Positions 21,790 through 33,756 are shown, counted from the stretch's first letter. The stretch: DNA of 64,000 bases from Apophysomyces variabilis (GCA_002749535.1 MZZL01000378.1:185735-249734); one strand, 5' to 3'. Numbers and translations: made by a program. The notes: generated by a model not told the origin, from the letters alone.

Positions 21790-22206
21790 TATACAGTATT
21801 CTCTGAAATAGATCGAGTGTTGAATTAGCAGTTAATAAACGATGCATTGCATTTTATCTTTCTTATTACATGAACTGCTTCTCTTAATCTGTAATATAAA
21901 TCACACTAAAACTGAAAATCTTGCAAGCAACAAAGCTTTTATATACTTGTATAACTGCACTTATTGAAGTAAAGAGAAATATTTACTTTGAATGTCTGTA
22001 AGTAATATTGTGTATAATGTCATGTGAAAGGCATAGCATAAACCGATGGTCCTCTCAATGGTCCTTTCAGTGGTCTTAGTACCTGACCTTGGACTGTCCC
22101 GATTATAGACTGTCCTGAATACTGACCGAGTAGTAATAACTGGCAGTCTCAGTCCAGCTACCTTGCACTGGCCTGTACTGTCCTATACTGACCATTGCGA
22201 GCCTTA
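21790..22206. repeat. hAT-2 3' region and right subterminal repeats
   Basis: 21790-22035 is non-coding A/T-rich 3' sequence. From about 22040 the GGTCCT/CTGTCC/ACTGACC motif array runs to the TIR. Confidence 0.6.
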
Positions 22207-23923
22207 GTTCAAATGATATAGTTCTTTTAATGTTTGTAGATAGCTTCAATCTCTTCTACAAATGGCAGCAGATACTCACCATGGTAATGGCCATAAACCT
22301 CAACCTTCCCCTAGAAAAAAGGTATGAACCAATATATAAATAGACTTTCTCAATATTTGTTATAGGTATCTGAAAGAGAACCTTATACAAGTCACAGTGA
22401 TACCAGGGCCAAAGAAGCCAAAAGAACTTTTTAGCTTTCTGAAGCCCATACTTGATGAATTGCAGATTCTCTCAGAGTATGGAATGAATATCTGTTGTCA
22501 AGGGGTCACTTACTATTGCAAAGTATACCTGCTAATAGCAAGTGGTGATATCCTTGGCATGGCAGATCTCTGCTGTTATAGTGGACATACTTCTAAATAT
22601 AGATGCTGAATTTGTCTTGTAGAAGGACAGTCCTACAATGGTCATAGTATATACTTCCTAGGAGGACCGCAGAAAGCTTTTGAGAGAAAGGCGATCCATT
22701 TTCATAATGGAGATGAGGTATCCAGATATATTACTACATAGCCAGATTACTTACTAAAACGATATTAGCAATATAGGTTGAAGCAATTGGCGATGTTTTC
22801 TACTCTTCCTACATTTATGGGCCCTTTTTTTTAGATTTGATAAGATGCATTGCTTTGGCTATAATATTGCCCATCAGATTTGGGAAGCAATCTAGGGAAG
22901 ATATGGCACTGACAATTCTCTTACATTGGAACCCAGGTATTGTAAAGCCATTGGGCAATGCATGACAGAAGCCCAACACTCTTATATACCAAGTATCTTT
23001 GAAGGATCATTCATAAGTAAATATGCTTTAGGATATGTCACTTTGCTAAATATGCATGGTAGATATAGAACAAACTGCCAGTTATGCACATGCTGTTGAC
23101 TGGATAGTTTTTTTGCAGTATGTCATACCTACACTAGTCATCGAGCAGTTAGATGAGCAGTGGGCTAGACAGCCAAGACCACAGCAGCTTTCTATGTTTT
23201 CTGAGGCAGATATTAAGGCTGCAAAGGATGCTCTTTTATTTATTTTATGAGCGTGTGCATTGGCATTACAATACCAGATCTCTGAGGATAACTTGGCTGA
23301 TATTAGAAAGTAATATAGAGAAAGAAGAAGCATTATATAACTTACACTTACTCTTTCTCAGACTTGTCAAAATGTGGCACTTATTCCTCAAGAAATACCT
23401 GCCAATATCTGTGTTCACAATAAATGAGCATTTGCTTCTCCACCTGACTGATGCAATTGCTCATCTCAGCCAACTCTGATATTGCAGCATCCAGCCTATA
23501 GAACGCATTATCAGAATGCTCAAGCCAAGGATTCGATCCTGTTCCTGCCCACAGGCAAGCGCCGCCAATGCCTTGATATATAGTTCTGCAGCTATGTACT
23601 TCAATCGCTACATGAAGTATATGAAAGACGATGAGCTTGAGCATATGCAGTTAACAGCAGAGGCAGAAGATAGAGAGGTTATACTAAAGGCCTTCAAGAA
23701 AGAGAATATATTAGCATATCAACATATGAACTTGGCAGCCCTTGTCACAGACTTCTGGAGGAAGAAAAATGAGCACTTAAAGGATCTCTTTTCAGAGATT
23801 CATGTGGCTCAAGAGGCATTTGTTAACGGAGTTCATTTCTTTGCCAAGAATGCTTATTCTCAGAACTGCAGTTTGGTGAGACTACAATTACTAGTAGATC
23901 AAAAGGCACAATGTGGATTCTGA

Positions 23924-24500
23924 AGTTGGCAAGATCTTCAATGGAAGACATTCTTTGGAGAAGTGCAGTTTTTCTTTCACCACAGCACTGCCACCACCAG
24001 CAATGTACTATGCTATATACACTTACATATAGACGTTGTTATAACGAATAGGTTTCTTTTTAGTAGTTCAAGATGAAAAAAGGATTATATTACCAAAGCC
24101 AAATACCTTGAAAGCATTGTCAGCATCCTCCCTTCCACAAGGCAAACCGAGAAAGCTTTCTACATATACCCTAATATGACTATGCATCCCATAGATTTGG
24201 GAAATATCACCCTTATATAATAAACGAGTACTATACAATATGCATGAATAATAACCAAAAAAGATGCAAAATATTTGGTGCATTTTTGATGTCAATTGAC
24301 CAAATACTCACCAGAAAATCTAGTCACTAGAACTGTTACTGAAAAGAAACCAGAAACCTACCAAAAAATTTGGTCACCAAAGCAGTAATCAGAACTTAAC
24401 CAATAACAACCCAAACTTCTGGTGATTTTTACGAAATGACCAAAACTTAACCTAAAATAACCAAAAGTTACCAGAAAGTCACCAAAAATTTCCTGCAGTG
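23924..24500. repeat. CACTG-II 3' spacer and right subterminal repeats
   Basis: 23924-24280 holds no recognisable gene. 24290-24500 is the ACCAAAA/ACCAGAAA array, inverted relative to the left end, closing with the CACTGCAGG TIR. Confidence 0.7.
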
Positions 24501-25411
24501 TATGTCTCTTGTTGCAGAACTAAGCAATGATGATCTTTCAAAACAAGGATCATCAATTGGCTCGTCCAACAAAAAGCAAAAGTCTGCTACCAGTTGGATA
24601 TTCTTGAATGGCTGGGCAACTCGACAAAATGTAAATGGTGCTAGTACAATTGCTTGCAAATTTACAAGTCCTCATAGTGTAAAATGCCAACAGATTTACG
24701 TCAGTTCTACTAGCTCCACTGGAAATATGCTCAAGCATCTTCGATCTAAATACAAAATTATCAAGGATTCTCCTGCCACCACCTCTGACAACACTCTTCT
24801 TACTGCTGGGCCAATGGATAGGTTCATTTCAACTGTTGATAGAAAGTATATAAACCAAACGTTCAGTAAAGAAAAATTCTATGAGCTCCTTCTTGCCAAT
24901 GTAATTGCTACTGCATCTCTATATATATCTGTTGAAAGAAAAACGTTGCAGGAATTGATATACTTTGCATATAATACACTAGATCTCACAAGTCTAAAGC
25001 TGCCTAGTTTAATGATCATCAAGCATGATCTGGAAAAATCTTATCAAAGATATGAACAAGAAATTGCAACCTTGCTACAAGAGCAATCTTACCTTTGCTA
25101 TACCATGGATAGTTAGACTAGTGACATGAAAAATGCATTTCTTAGGATAACCACACACTGGATTGATAAAGACTAGATATAGCAGTCAGTCATTATTGGT
25201 TTTAAACCACTTTATAGACCCCATTCCATGGTGAACATGGCAGAAATAATGATAGATGTGTTGTATAAATATGATTTTACATCCAAGCCATTCTTCTTAA
25301 TAACAAATAATGTATCCAATATAACAGCACTTGTAAGGAAACTAGAGTGGATAGTGGAAAGTGAAGTTTTTGCAGCAAAGGACAACTATATTCTACGTAT
25401 GGATCACACTT

Positions 25412-27496
25412 CACTGCGGTAGAGTAGGCGTTTTACCCACATTTTACCCCTGGGTAATACATGATGTTTTACCCACTTTCCTATGGGGGGAGCAATCTTC
25501 AGTATTGTTCAGTCTCTCCTTTCCCAAAAGAGAAAAACTAGCAAATATAAAAATATAAGCAGTATGATAGTGTATGTGTGATTCCCAGAAACTGCGTCAA
25601 TATTTATATCACGCGCTTTTAACATGGTTTTTTTTCTTTTTTATAGGGTTATTCGCATTTTCTTTTTATTATCCTTTTTTTTCACAAACTTTTTCCTCTG
25701 CTTTTTTTCACTCTATGGCGTTTTCAGTACTTCTTCATCAGCAAACTCACTTTCACAATGTTGATGATATATTATCTTAACGACATACATCCTTGACCTG
25801 AAAGTGTGTTCTTTACTGGTAAGCTTTTATCTTCATTTGACAGCACCTCATTCTTTTTTTTCTTTTGATAGCTGATATAATTGCAACGTTATAGGAAAGC
25901 TTGCTTCTTACTTTTAACTAAGGTATTTTGATTGATTGACCTAAATGTAACTAATCTTGACTTTTTATTTGTCCTATAGAGTAGCTTTTCCTTTCTTTAA
26001 AAAATATGGAAACAGAGAAACATGACACATGTTTTAATGGTACAGATTTTTTTTTACGTTGTAACTTGATTATTCATCAAGATAATCTTTTGTAGGCCTA
26101 TATATAATGTTGCCGTTTGTTATTGCTATGCCGTATGTTTTACTAATTATCATTTTTTAAATTCTATGCTTCTTTAGCCTTCAGTAATTAGGTAAGATTA
26201 TATAGATCCAATCGTAAAGTTAGATACCTGTTCATACATTATATTATATATCTTCAATAAAATAAAAATGTTTGTTTTCTCTATATATAAGGCTAAGAAG
26301 TGTTGTTATACATGATAAAGAAGTGTATTTTATTGGCTAAAATAATGAATGCAACAAAAAGAGCATCCAATCGGAAAGACTAGATAAGAATCATTAGCTC
26401 CAATAGCATGTATTGTTGTAAGCAAGTTAATCCAATAAAAGAGCTTAAAGAAAAGAATATGGTCGAATAGAATTCTAATGTTAGTTGTTAAATGCATACA
26501 ACTTAGTCCAATAGCATTAATGTAATTACGTCTGACATATACTGTTTTATCCAATTAATAATGGTATAGAAAGTGGGTAAAACGTGGGTAAAATGTGGGT
26601 AAAAGGTACGTTTCACCCACTTCTCAAAAGTTTTACCCACTGGGTAAAACGTGGGTAAAATGTGAGTAAAATGTGGGTAANAGTATTTTGATTGATTGAC
26701 CTAAATGTAACTAATCTTGACTTTTTATTTGTCCTATAGAATAGCTTTTCCTTTCTTTAAAAAATATGGAAACAGAGAAACATGACACATGTTTTAATGG
26801 TACAGATTTTTTTTTACATTGTAACTTGATTATTCATCAAGATAATCTTTTGTAGGCCTATATATAATGTTGCCGTTTGTTATTGCTATGCCGTATGTTT
26901 TACTAATTATCATTTTTTAAATTCTATGCTTCTTTAGCCTTCAGTAATTAGGTAAGATTATATAGATCCAATCGTAAAGTTAGATACCTATTCATACATT
27001 ATATTATATATCTTCAATAAAATAAAAATGTTTGTTTTCTCTATATATAAGGCTAAGAAGTGTTGTTGTACATGATAAAGAAGTGTATTTTATTGGCTAA
27101 AATAATGAATGCAACAAAAAGAGCATCCAATCAGAAAGACTAGATAAGAATCATTAGCTCCAATAGCATGTATTATTGTAAGCAAGTTAATCCAATAAAA
27201 GAGCTTAAAGAAAAGAATATGGTCGAATAGAATTCTAATGTTAGTTGTTAAATGCATACAACTTAGTCCAATAGCATTAATGTAATTACGTCTGACATAT
27301 ACTGTTTTATCCAATTAATAATGGTATAGAAAGTGGGTAAAACGTGGGTAAAATGTGGGTAAAAGGTACGTTTCACCCACTTCTCAAAAGTTTTACCCAC
27401 TGGGTAAAACGTGGGTAAAATGTGAGTAAAATGTGGGTAATATTTGACGTTTTACCCAGATTTTATCCAGGGTAAAACGTCCTTTCAACTGCAGTG
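25412..27496. mobile_element. ncCACTG-1: non-autonomous CACTG element with internal 760-bp duplication
   Basis: Ends CACTGCGGTAGAG (25412) and inverted CACTGCAGTTGAA (27496), TSD CTT (25409-25411, 27497-27499). Arms carry repeated GGGTAAAAC/TTTTACCCAC motifs. No transposase. The interior is shared with the elements at 34178 and 40179. The stretch 25922-26680 is repeated at 26682-27440 with a single N at 26681, so the duplication may be an assembly artefact. Termini and TSD length match CACTG-II, which could have moved it. Confidence 0.9.
25922..27440. repeat. 760-bp tandem duplication inside ncCACTG-1, joined at an N
   Basis: Two near-identical copies, offset 760 bp, differing at a handful of sites that I checked, all transitions (e.g. 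GTAGC/ATAGC, TACGTT/TACATT, CAATCGG/CAATCAG). The N at 26681 lies exactly at the joint. Confidence 0.85.
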
Positions 27497-28420
27497 CTTT
27501 CAACTTGGTTATCCAGGCAATTCTATGTGATAGTTTGTGCACAGAGGCATTAGAAGAGAAGGAAGGCAATCTGACAAATGATATAGAACAAGATATTGAG
27601 CACCATCCTAGTAAAAGTGTTGGTAAGGATCATATTATCCAGAAATATACTATGACTAACAGTTCTCCTTACCAGGTGGTATTATTAGACAATTGCATCA
27701 AGGCATTATTAAAATTCAAGCATCACTATAAAGATGGGTATTATATAAGCAATTCTGCAATTTAAATGATATGGGCAACAAGGAATTGATTGTTGATGTC
27801 AAAACGTGATGAAACTCTACTCTTCAAATGCTCAAGAGAGCATATAAACAGTGAGAAGTATACAATGCCACTTGTCATTCAATATAAAAGCTTTCTGAAT
27901 ATGCGCTTTCTACAAATAATTAGTTGTAAGTTATTGAAGTAAAAACCCTTTTATCTAGCTTTGATACATTTACTACCCTGCTCTTTAGTTTAAAATACCC
28001 ATTAATCAACACTTTTATAATTGTATACAACTGGTTCTTCGATTATATTAAGGACTATAGAGAAAAGAAAATTGAAGTAAGTATTTGTAAAAACCTATAG
28101 TTTAATATGATACTTACTTTCAGTACCATAGTCCTTTTTTGAAATCGCTCTTGCTACTGAACATGCCTATGATAAATTGAAAAAGTATTATAGTTATGCA
28201 ATTGCACTCATCTATTCCATTACCACTGCTTTGGATCCTCAGGCAAAGTACAGATAGTGGAAAGAGGTGTCATGGCTAGCTGAATAGATAGGCTAAGCAA
28301 AGAATGTAGTTGAACAAGTATGGGCAGATAAATTTCAACCAACAGCTGCAATGGTTGCAAATAAAGAAAGCAGTAAAGTACAACTCTTTAAACTGATGCC
28401 ACCTAGAGATCAACTAACTG

Positions 28421-28772
28421 TGATGTATAAAACGAAAATAACAGAATGCTCAAAATAAGCGAGACTGAAAAAGATATTCTTTATTTCATGAATGACTGTT
28501 CTCTTTAAATATCTTTAGAAACGCGTGCGGGTAAAAGCGGGTTGGGGTAGTTACTAATATCTTTTGTAAAATCTGTATGATCAGTAATGACACGTTAATC
28601 TTCTGTCTTTTGATATTCTGTGTCCGCTAGGGTCCCAGCAACAGATGAATAGATTATAAAGATGTTAGTGTAACCTGATCCATACAGGCATTATAGCCGA
28701 TATGTTCACTGACAGTCTAGACCTGATGTTTTATCCACTGAATATAGTAATGTAATCATGTCAGATATGACA
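28421..28772 (-). repeat. Gypsy-D 3' LTR
   Basis: 352 bp, TGTCATATC...TACATCA on the minus strand. Pairs with 33757-34108. Confidence 0.95.
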
Positions 28773-28883
28773 TTACCCCCCACCAGGTTCTTGACAGCGT
28801 TGGAAAGATAGTAATTGATGTAGTAAAAGCATGGTTGAAAGTATTAGATAATAATACTGTGGCACGTTAATAAAAAACCTCAG

Positions 28884-28904
28884 AAAAAACCCAGTGGGAA
28901 AAAA
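28884..28904 (-). promoter_or_regulatory. Conserved CCCACTGGG motif in Gypsy-D 3' UTR
   Basis: Minus strand: six T, CCCACTGGG, six T, about 110 bp before the PPT/LTR. Recurs at the same relative place in Gypsy-A1, A2 and (mutated) B. Confidence 0.6.
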
Positions 28905-30277
28905 GTGTAGAGGAAAAAGACTTGCTTACATGCGTTTGGTACGTTTGGTAGTAGAAGGTCCTGATTGTTGGGCCTGTTTCCTTTTGCCAGTACCTGATCG
29001 GCGTTGCCAATACCTTTTAATGATAGCAAGATCGTTGAAATCCTCAGGGTTTTGCTAAGTATTTTCGTTGTCTTTGTAACCTTTCCATTTGACGAAGTAC
29101 TGATAGTGTCCTTTGCGCACTTCCCTATGATTGACGATGTTCTGCACTTCATAGTAGTCTTCTGAAACTACTGTGTCAGGCGAAATAAGTTTCATATAAG
29201 ATGGTGCAACATCTCATGGAAGCAACATGTTCTGCTCATCAACCAAAGTATAGCTGCCTCCTTTGTTCTGTCTCAGAACAGTGAATGGTCCTTCATATCT
29301 TGGGTCTGTTTTGCTGCTTCTAGACACGTTCATGATCATGACCTTGCTTCCAGAAGGAAATTCAACAATGCAATGATTGCTGTCAAACTTGTTGCTTTGT
29401 TTATTCTGCATTGTTTTAATGCGTTCATGGATAGCAGGTATCACTACTCATTCCATTTGTTCGAGGCGTTTGGTCATTGCCCAAGTATCATCAGAAGTCT
29501 GTTGTACATTTCCCACTTTTACTTTATGATAGTCCTCGAAATTGTTTGGTTGACGGGCAAACATCAACACAAAAGGACGTGTGTTGTGCAAAGAGGAAAT
29601 TTTCAGATTGATAGCAAGTTGTGCACTTGGTAAATACAAATCCCAATCTTGTTTCTTACCTTGCAATCTTTTGACAACAACCTCTTTCATGGTTTTTACC
29701 CATCATTCTGCGACGCTGTTTGCGCGTAGATGATATGGTGTTACCAGTCTGTGGTCTATTCCTGAGTGTTCTGTAATGAGTGTGATGACTTCGTTGACAA
29801 ATTCAGTGCCATTGTCTGATTGCAGGACTTTCGGGAAACCATAGTCGCAGAATACTTGAATAAGTTGCCTAGCGACAGAAAGTGCGGATTTGTCTGGTAA
29901 CGCTCGTAAAATGCAAAAGCGTGAAAATACATCAACCATAACTAATACAAAGTTATTACCGTTGATAGTGGTAGTGTTGAAGTCACCAAGGTCAATAGCC
30001 CAGTGGTCTCCAGGTTGGTCTGCGGTTATGTGTCATAAGGGATGATAACCGTGTTTTCCGATGTTGAATTGTTGACAGTCAATACACTTGGCTACTGTGT
30101 TAAGTGCGTCTTGTTTGATAGTGCTCCAGTGGATTCCGTCACTGTGTAAAGCATTCACGATAGCATCTGAACTGAAATGGCCAAGAAGATGCGCTTTCTC
30201 CAGCAGTGATTGTCGTGCTGCTGTAGGAGGTGTCATATACTCGTGTGGTTTCAGTAAGCGTTGCGTGAGAACGTGTG

Positions 30278-30520
30278 TGGGAGTGGATGAAGGTGTTCCT
30301 GAATTGTCATGAGATGACGTGTTTGTGGAAATACCCCCCTCCGAAAATGGAACAGGTGGTGCAAACAGACGCGAGAGAGCATCNNNNNNNNNNNNNNNNN
30401 NNNNNNNNNNNNNNNAGTGGATGAAGGTGTTCCTGAATTGTCATGAGATGACGTGTTTGTGGAAATACCCCCCTCCGAAAATGGAACAGGTGGTGCAAAC
30501 AGACGTGAGAGAGCATCTGG
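30278..30520. repeat. Assembly gap (30384-30415) flanked by a ~103-bp duplication
   Basis: The sequence before the N run (AGTGGATGAAGGTG... to GAGAGCATC) is repeated right after it with one transition difference (GCGAG/GTGAG). Related elements have a single copy here, so this is most likely a contig overlap not merged at assembly. Confidence 0.85.
30333..30342 (-). promoter_or_regulatory. Candidate central PPT of Gypsy-D (repeated at 30467-30476)
   Basis: Minus-strand GGAGGGGGGT coding for EGG between RNase H and integrase; similar to the 3' PPT GGTGGGGGGT. Confidence 0.5.
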
Positions 30521-32339
30521 TAAAATATTGGCGATGCCAGGACGATGTACCACATGGTAAGTATAATCACAAATGGTATCAAGCCAGTTGATCATCATTG
30601 GATTGGCAATTTCCTGGGTGTGCAGGTAAGTTAAAGCGCGATGATCAGTGTAGAGCGTGAATTTGTTACCCCAAAGAAATTTGTGAAACTTTTTGAGGGC
30701 GTAGACAATGGCAAGTAATTCACGTTGTGTGACAGAATAGTTGTGCTCTGATCGACTGAGGGAGCGTGCCATGAAACCGATGTAATGAATGCAGTTGTTA
30801 ATGACTTGATAGAGGACAGCGCCAATACTGTCGTTGGATGCGTCTGTAGCAACCAAGAAGGGTTCATCCATGTTTGGATGGCTGAGGATAGGAGCTTTCT
30901 CCAAAATTGCCTTGACACGATTGAATGTATCAGTGTGCTGTGATGTCCAGAGGTTTTCAAGGCTACCAGCATTGCGTAATTTGTCAAGTGGTGCCGTAAG
31001 AGTGGAAATGGTAGGTATGTGCACTCGGAAGTAATTGACAAGTCCAAGAAACCTTTGAATATCTTTGCTTGTTTTTGGCTGTGGCCAAGTTTGGACGTTT
31101 GTAACCTTGCGCAGGTCAAGGCGAATACCATCTGCATCCATGCAGAAACCAAGTAAATAAACAGCGCGTTGTGCAAAGTGACATTTCTCTGGATTGAGTA
31201 TGAGATTGACAGCAGTGAGACGGCGGATTGCATCTGCAACGTGTTCCGTGTGTTCTTTCAGTGTTTTGGAAAAGATGATAATATTGTCAACGAACGTAGT
31301 AACATAGTTAAGTCCATGAAAGACATAATTCATGACGCGTTGAAATTTTGAGGAGATGGGTTTGAGTCCAAAAGGACAACCGCGGAACATGTATTGTATG
31401 CCATTGACAGTGAAGGCAGTTTTGTGTTGGTGAGGTTCATAAATTTGAAACCGATGAAAAGCATTTTTCAGGTCAAGTATGGAGAACACTGTTGCGTCAT
31501 GCATCTTCTGAAAGATGTCATTAATTAACAGAAGTGGGAAACGATCATCTGGAAGCAGATTGTTGATGTGGTGTGGGTCTAGGCAAGGTCGTCTGCCTGT
31601 TAGATTGCCATACGCGTCCTTTTTTGGTGCGAAAGTCAGAGGGCTATTCCATCTGGTATTTACTGGTGCACGGGTGATGATGCCGTCAGTGAGCCATTTG
31701 TTCACTTGCTCTTATAAAAGAGGTAGCAGTTTATGGGGAAGATCGTATTGTCTTCGATAAGCAGTTTGGTTAGGTGGGGTGTCTAACCTGACAATAGATT
31801 CTGGAATGGTACAGAATGAAGAGTTTGATATTTTTAGATTTTTATCCAGCAAGGGTTGGATCGTTTTCATTAAAAGTGTGCGTTCAGTGGGGGTGCCAAC
31901 TGGTGAATTGTTTGGCTCAAGGTCGTCTTGAGGTTCTTTAGTTTCTGGTGCTTTAGGTAAACTGGGTTGGTGCCAGCATACAGGTAAACCAATGAAGTGA
32001 ATACCTAGGCGTGTCATAAGATCAGTACCAATGCAAATATTGGCGAGAGGATCATTTAGATCAAACACTTCGAAAGAGTGGTAGATTGTAATGTTATTGC
32101 AAACAATTTTAATGGGTGGAGTCTTTCCAACACGCGAAACAGATTTATCATGAGCTGCAAGTTTTATTGTCCCAGATTGGGGTAAAATTTTCTAACTGTT
32201 GTTCAAACAAAGGGAACGGGAGACAGTGCTGATTGTGGCACCTGAATCCAAAAGAGCTCGTAGGTTTTGGTCCTGTAAAGTGATAGGCACATAGTAAGAA
32301 CCAGTTTTTTGGAATGAATAATCCTGAGATGTGTGTAAC

Positions 32340-33718
32340 TTACACATGTTGCATGACTCAGCGATCGCCTTGTCAATCTCTTCTGCGATCATATTGGTGT
32401 CTTTATTGATGTCCTCCTGTTGCTGATTGGTTTCTTCTGTGGATGTTTCTTGGACCCGTGTAGAATGGATTGCCATAGTATTGGTGGTGGTGTTGGAGTC
32501 ACCGTTACACTTGTGGCCGCGGGACCACACAGATCCACAACCCTTGTAACACAGAGCAGAATTTGTTTTAGACAATGGGGAGCAGGAAGACGCGTTCATG
32601 CCTGACTTGTTGGGCCCAGAACCAGAAGGAGATGATTGAGGTGCTTTGTCAACACGTTGACCCGATTGGATCATTCTTAGGGTGTCTGCCAAAACTCTAC
32701 ACTCGTTTGTGGAGTGTGTACCTTTGCCATGGACACAGCAGTGCTGTTCTTTATGCTGAAAAGCGCGTTGATTAGAGGAAAAGGGTCGTTGTACCTTTTG
32801 TTCTGAAGATCCTGTGCGTTCACCAAGGGACTTTTGTTGAACCACCTGAGGATACAGAGCTCTAGCCATGGAGGAAGCTTGATCAATAGTACATCTTTGA
32901 CTGACAGGAAGGTTGACCTGGGCAAGATGGACTTGATGAGAGATTTCTGGTAACAATGAGTTAATGTATAAGATTGCTGTAACATGATCATCATCAATAC
33001 CAGCTTCGCATCATACACGATGGAACCAATCAGTGTACTTTTCTACAGATTCATTTCTTGACATCTTCATGCTGATGAGTTCCTGGGTGAAGTTTGCTTG
33101 ACGTTCTGCATTATTAATGCTATATTTTTGCAACAAAGCATTACGAGCATATAACCATGGAAGATGAGGCATTCTTCTCAAGTGTGCATCAAACTAGGAA
33201 CGTTGTTCTGAAGAAAGAGTCCTAGGCAGCAACCAGTGCCAGCATTCATCAAGTTCTTGTCCATATGAAATAACAATATCCTCAAACTTGTCCAGGCATT
33301 CTTGGATGGAAGTGAAAACGGTTTTGGTTTGATCCACTACATTTCCAGTCCATTGGAGGAGAGGGAGTTCCTTGGGCACAACATATGGAGCACAGTACAT
33401 AGACTGGTGGGTCTTGTCCTTAAGGCCGGCCAACTTCTTCTTGGTTTGCAAAAGCATGTCTAGGTCATGATTCTTCTGGTCATAGGCTTTTCTAGCGGCT
33501 TCTTTTTCTTCCATAGTAGTAGAAGGGGATGCAATTTGTTCACCAAGCTCAGTAAGTTGCAGGGAGACTTCATTGATTGAAGCTTCAGTGCGCTGTTCAC
33601 TGGATCTTTGCATGTAGAGCTTGTTTTCTATTGTAGTCTCTATGGGGCGCACAATATCCATTTCAGAGGATATGGAAACAGGGGAAGAGAGAGGGCTGCT
33701 TGACAATTGTTGTGACAT
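32340..33718 (-). pseudogene. Gypsy-D gag
   Basis: Starts at ATG 33718 (MSQQLSSSP). N-terminal Ser/Pro-rich and then coiled-coil-like. The first 174 codons are open to TAG at 33195, then a further TGA near 33012. It ends with two Cys/His clusters typical of these families (CCVHGKGTHSTNEC about 32735, CGSVWSRGHKC about 32520). The leader between LTR and ATG is only 38 bp and contains the putative self-primer binding site. Confidence 0.85.
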
Positions 33719-33743
33719 TGATGGATTAAGAACAAAAGAGTAT

Positions 33744-33756
33744 TCGCTTAAAAAAA
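33744..33756 (-). promoter_or_regulatory. Gypsy-D self-primer binding site
   Basis: Minus strand: six T directly after the LTR, then TAAGCGA (33750-33744). TAAGCGA is the exact complement of TCGCTTA, positions 5-11 of the inferred transcript AGTCTCGCTTA (33802-33792). No tRNA match. Confidence 0.65.

Larger units (their letters stand above)
18564..22206 (+). mobile_element. hAT-2: complete hAT transposon
   Basis: TIRs TAAGGCTCACAA (18564) and inverted TAAGGCTCGCAA (22206). The 8-bp TSD is ATTCAAAT (18556-18563) versus GTTCAAAT (22207-22214), one transition apart. 3643 bp. Inserted in Tnp2 of CACTG-II just after the DGKLY motif. Sister of hAT-1 by transposase sequence. Confidence 0.92.
17591..23923 (+). 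pseudogene. Tnp2-type transposase of CACTG-II, interrupted by hAT-2
   Basis: Starts at ATG 17591 with a C2H2 finger (CMYCSNPFPNKELKKHQFSYH spans 17600-17665). Then an acidic exon (17892-18161). A Cys-pair motif (YDTCPEGCYMY, CPQCSKPHY, about 18270-18365) and the Tnp2 core start (DIFDGKLYN, about 18510) follow. hAT-2 splits the gene after this. It resumes at 22207 with the conserved IPGPKKPKELFSFLKPILDE (22400-22460), ASGDILGMADLC plus Cys pair (about 22545-22620), and the late acidic motif QPIERIIRM (about 23492). It ends at TGA 23923. Several stops (TGA/TAG) and lost frames. Catalytic acids that I can identify by position (DG, GD, ER) are present. Confidence 0.85.
15644..24500 (+). mobile_element. 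CACTG-II: autonomous-type CACTA element with CACTG termini
   Basis: Left end CACTGCAGGAAATC at 15644; right end reads CACTGCAGGAAATT when inverted at 24500. Flanked by 3-bp TSD TAT (15641-15643, 24501-24503); the empty site is visible in hAT-3B near 53733. 8857 bp, or about 5.2 kb without hAT-2. Encodes an accessory ORF (minus, 16322-16931) and a Tnp2 transposase (plus, 17591-23923) in divergent orientation, the same layout as CACTA-1 but very different in sequence. Confidence 0.92.
28930..32339 (-). pseudogene. Gypsy-D pol: protease, RT, RNase H, integrase, chromodomain
   Basis: Protease LLDSGATISTV (about 32250). RT with QYMFRGCPFGLKPISSKFQR (about 31390-31330) and catalytic box TFVDNIII (about 31285), where the second Asp of the pair is Asn. 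RNase H with ATDASNDSIGAVL (about 30840) and TDHRAL. Integrase zinc finger (HLLGH...CIDC, 30190-30075), core with AIDLGDF (about 29985) and QSDNGTEF (about 29815). Chromodomain (YFVKWKGY about 29085). One 450-codon run is open. TAA at 31709 and at least four TGA codons, consistent with CGA to TGA, break the rest. A 32-N gap lies at 30384. Confidence 0.92.

Noticed and set aside
26330..26554. 74-codon ORF in ncCACTG-1 (repeated at 27090-27314 and 35102-35323)
   Set aside because: Same family of repeats, hydrophobic low-complexity reading. ncCACTG-3 does not keep the frame, so not called as a gene.
30384..30415. A real tandem duplication in Gypsy-D pol
   Set aside because: The repeats flank an N gap and relatives have one copy, so an unmerged assembly overlap is more likely.
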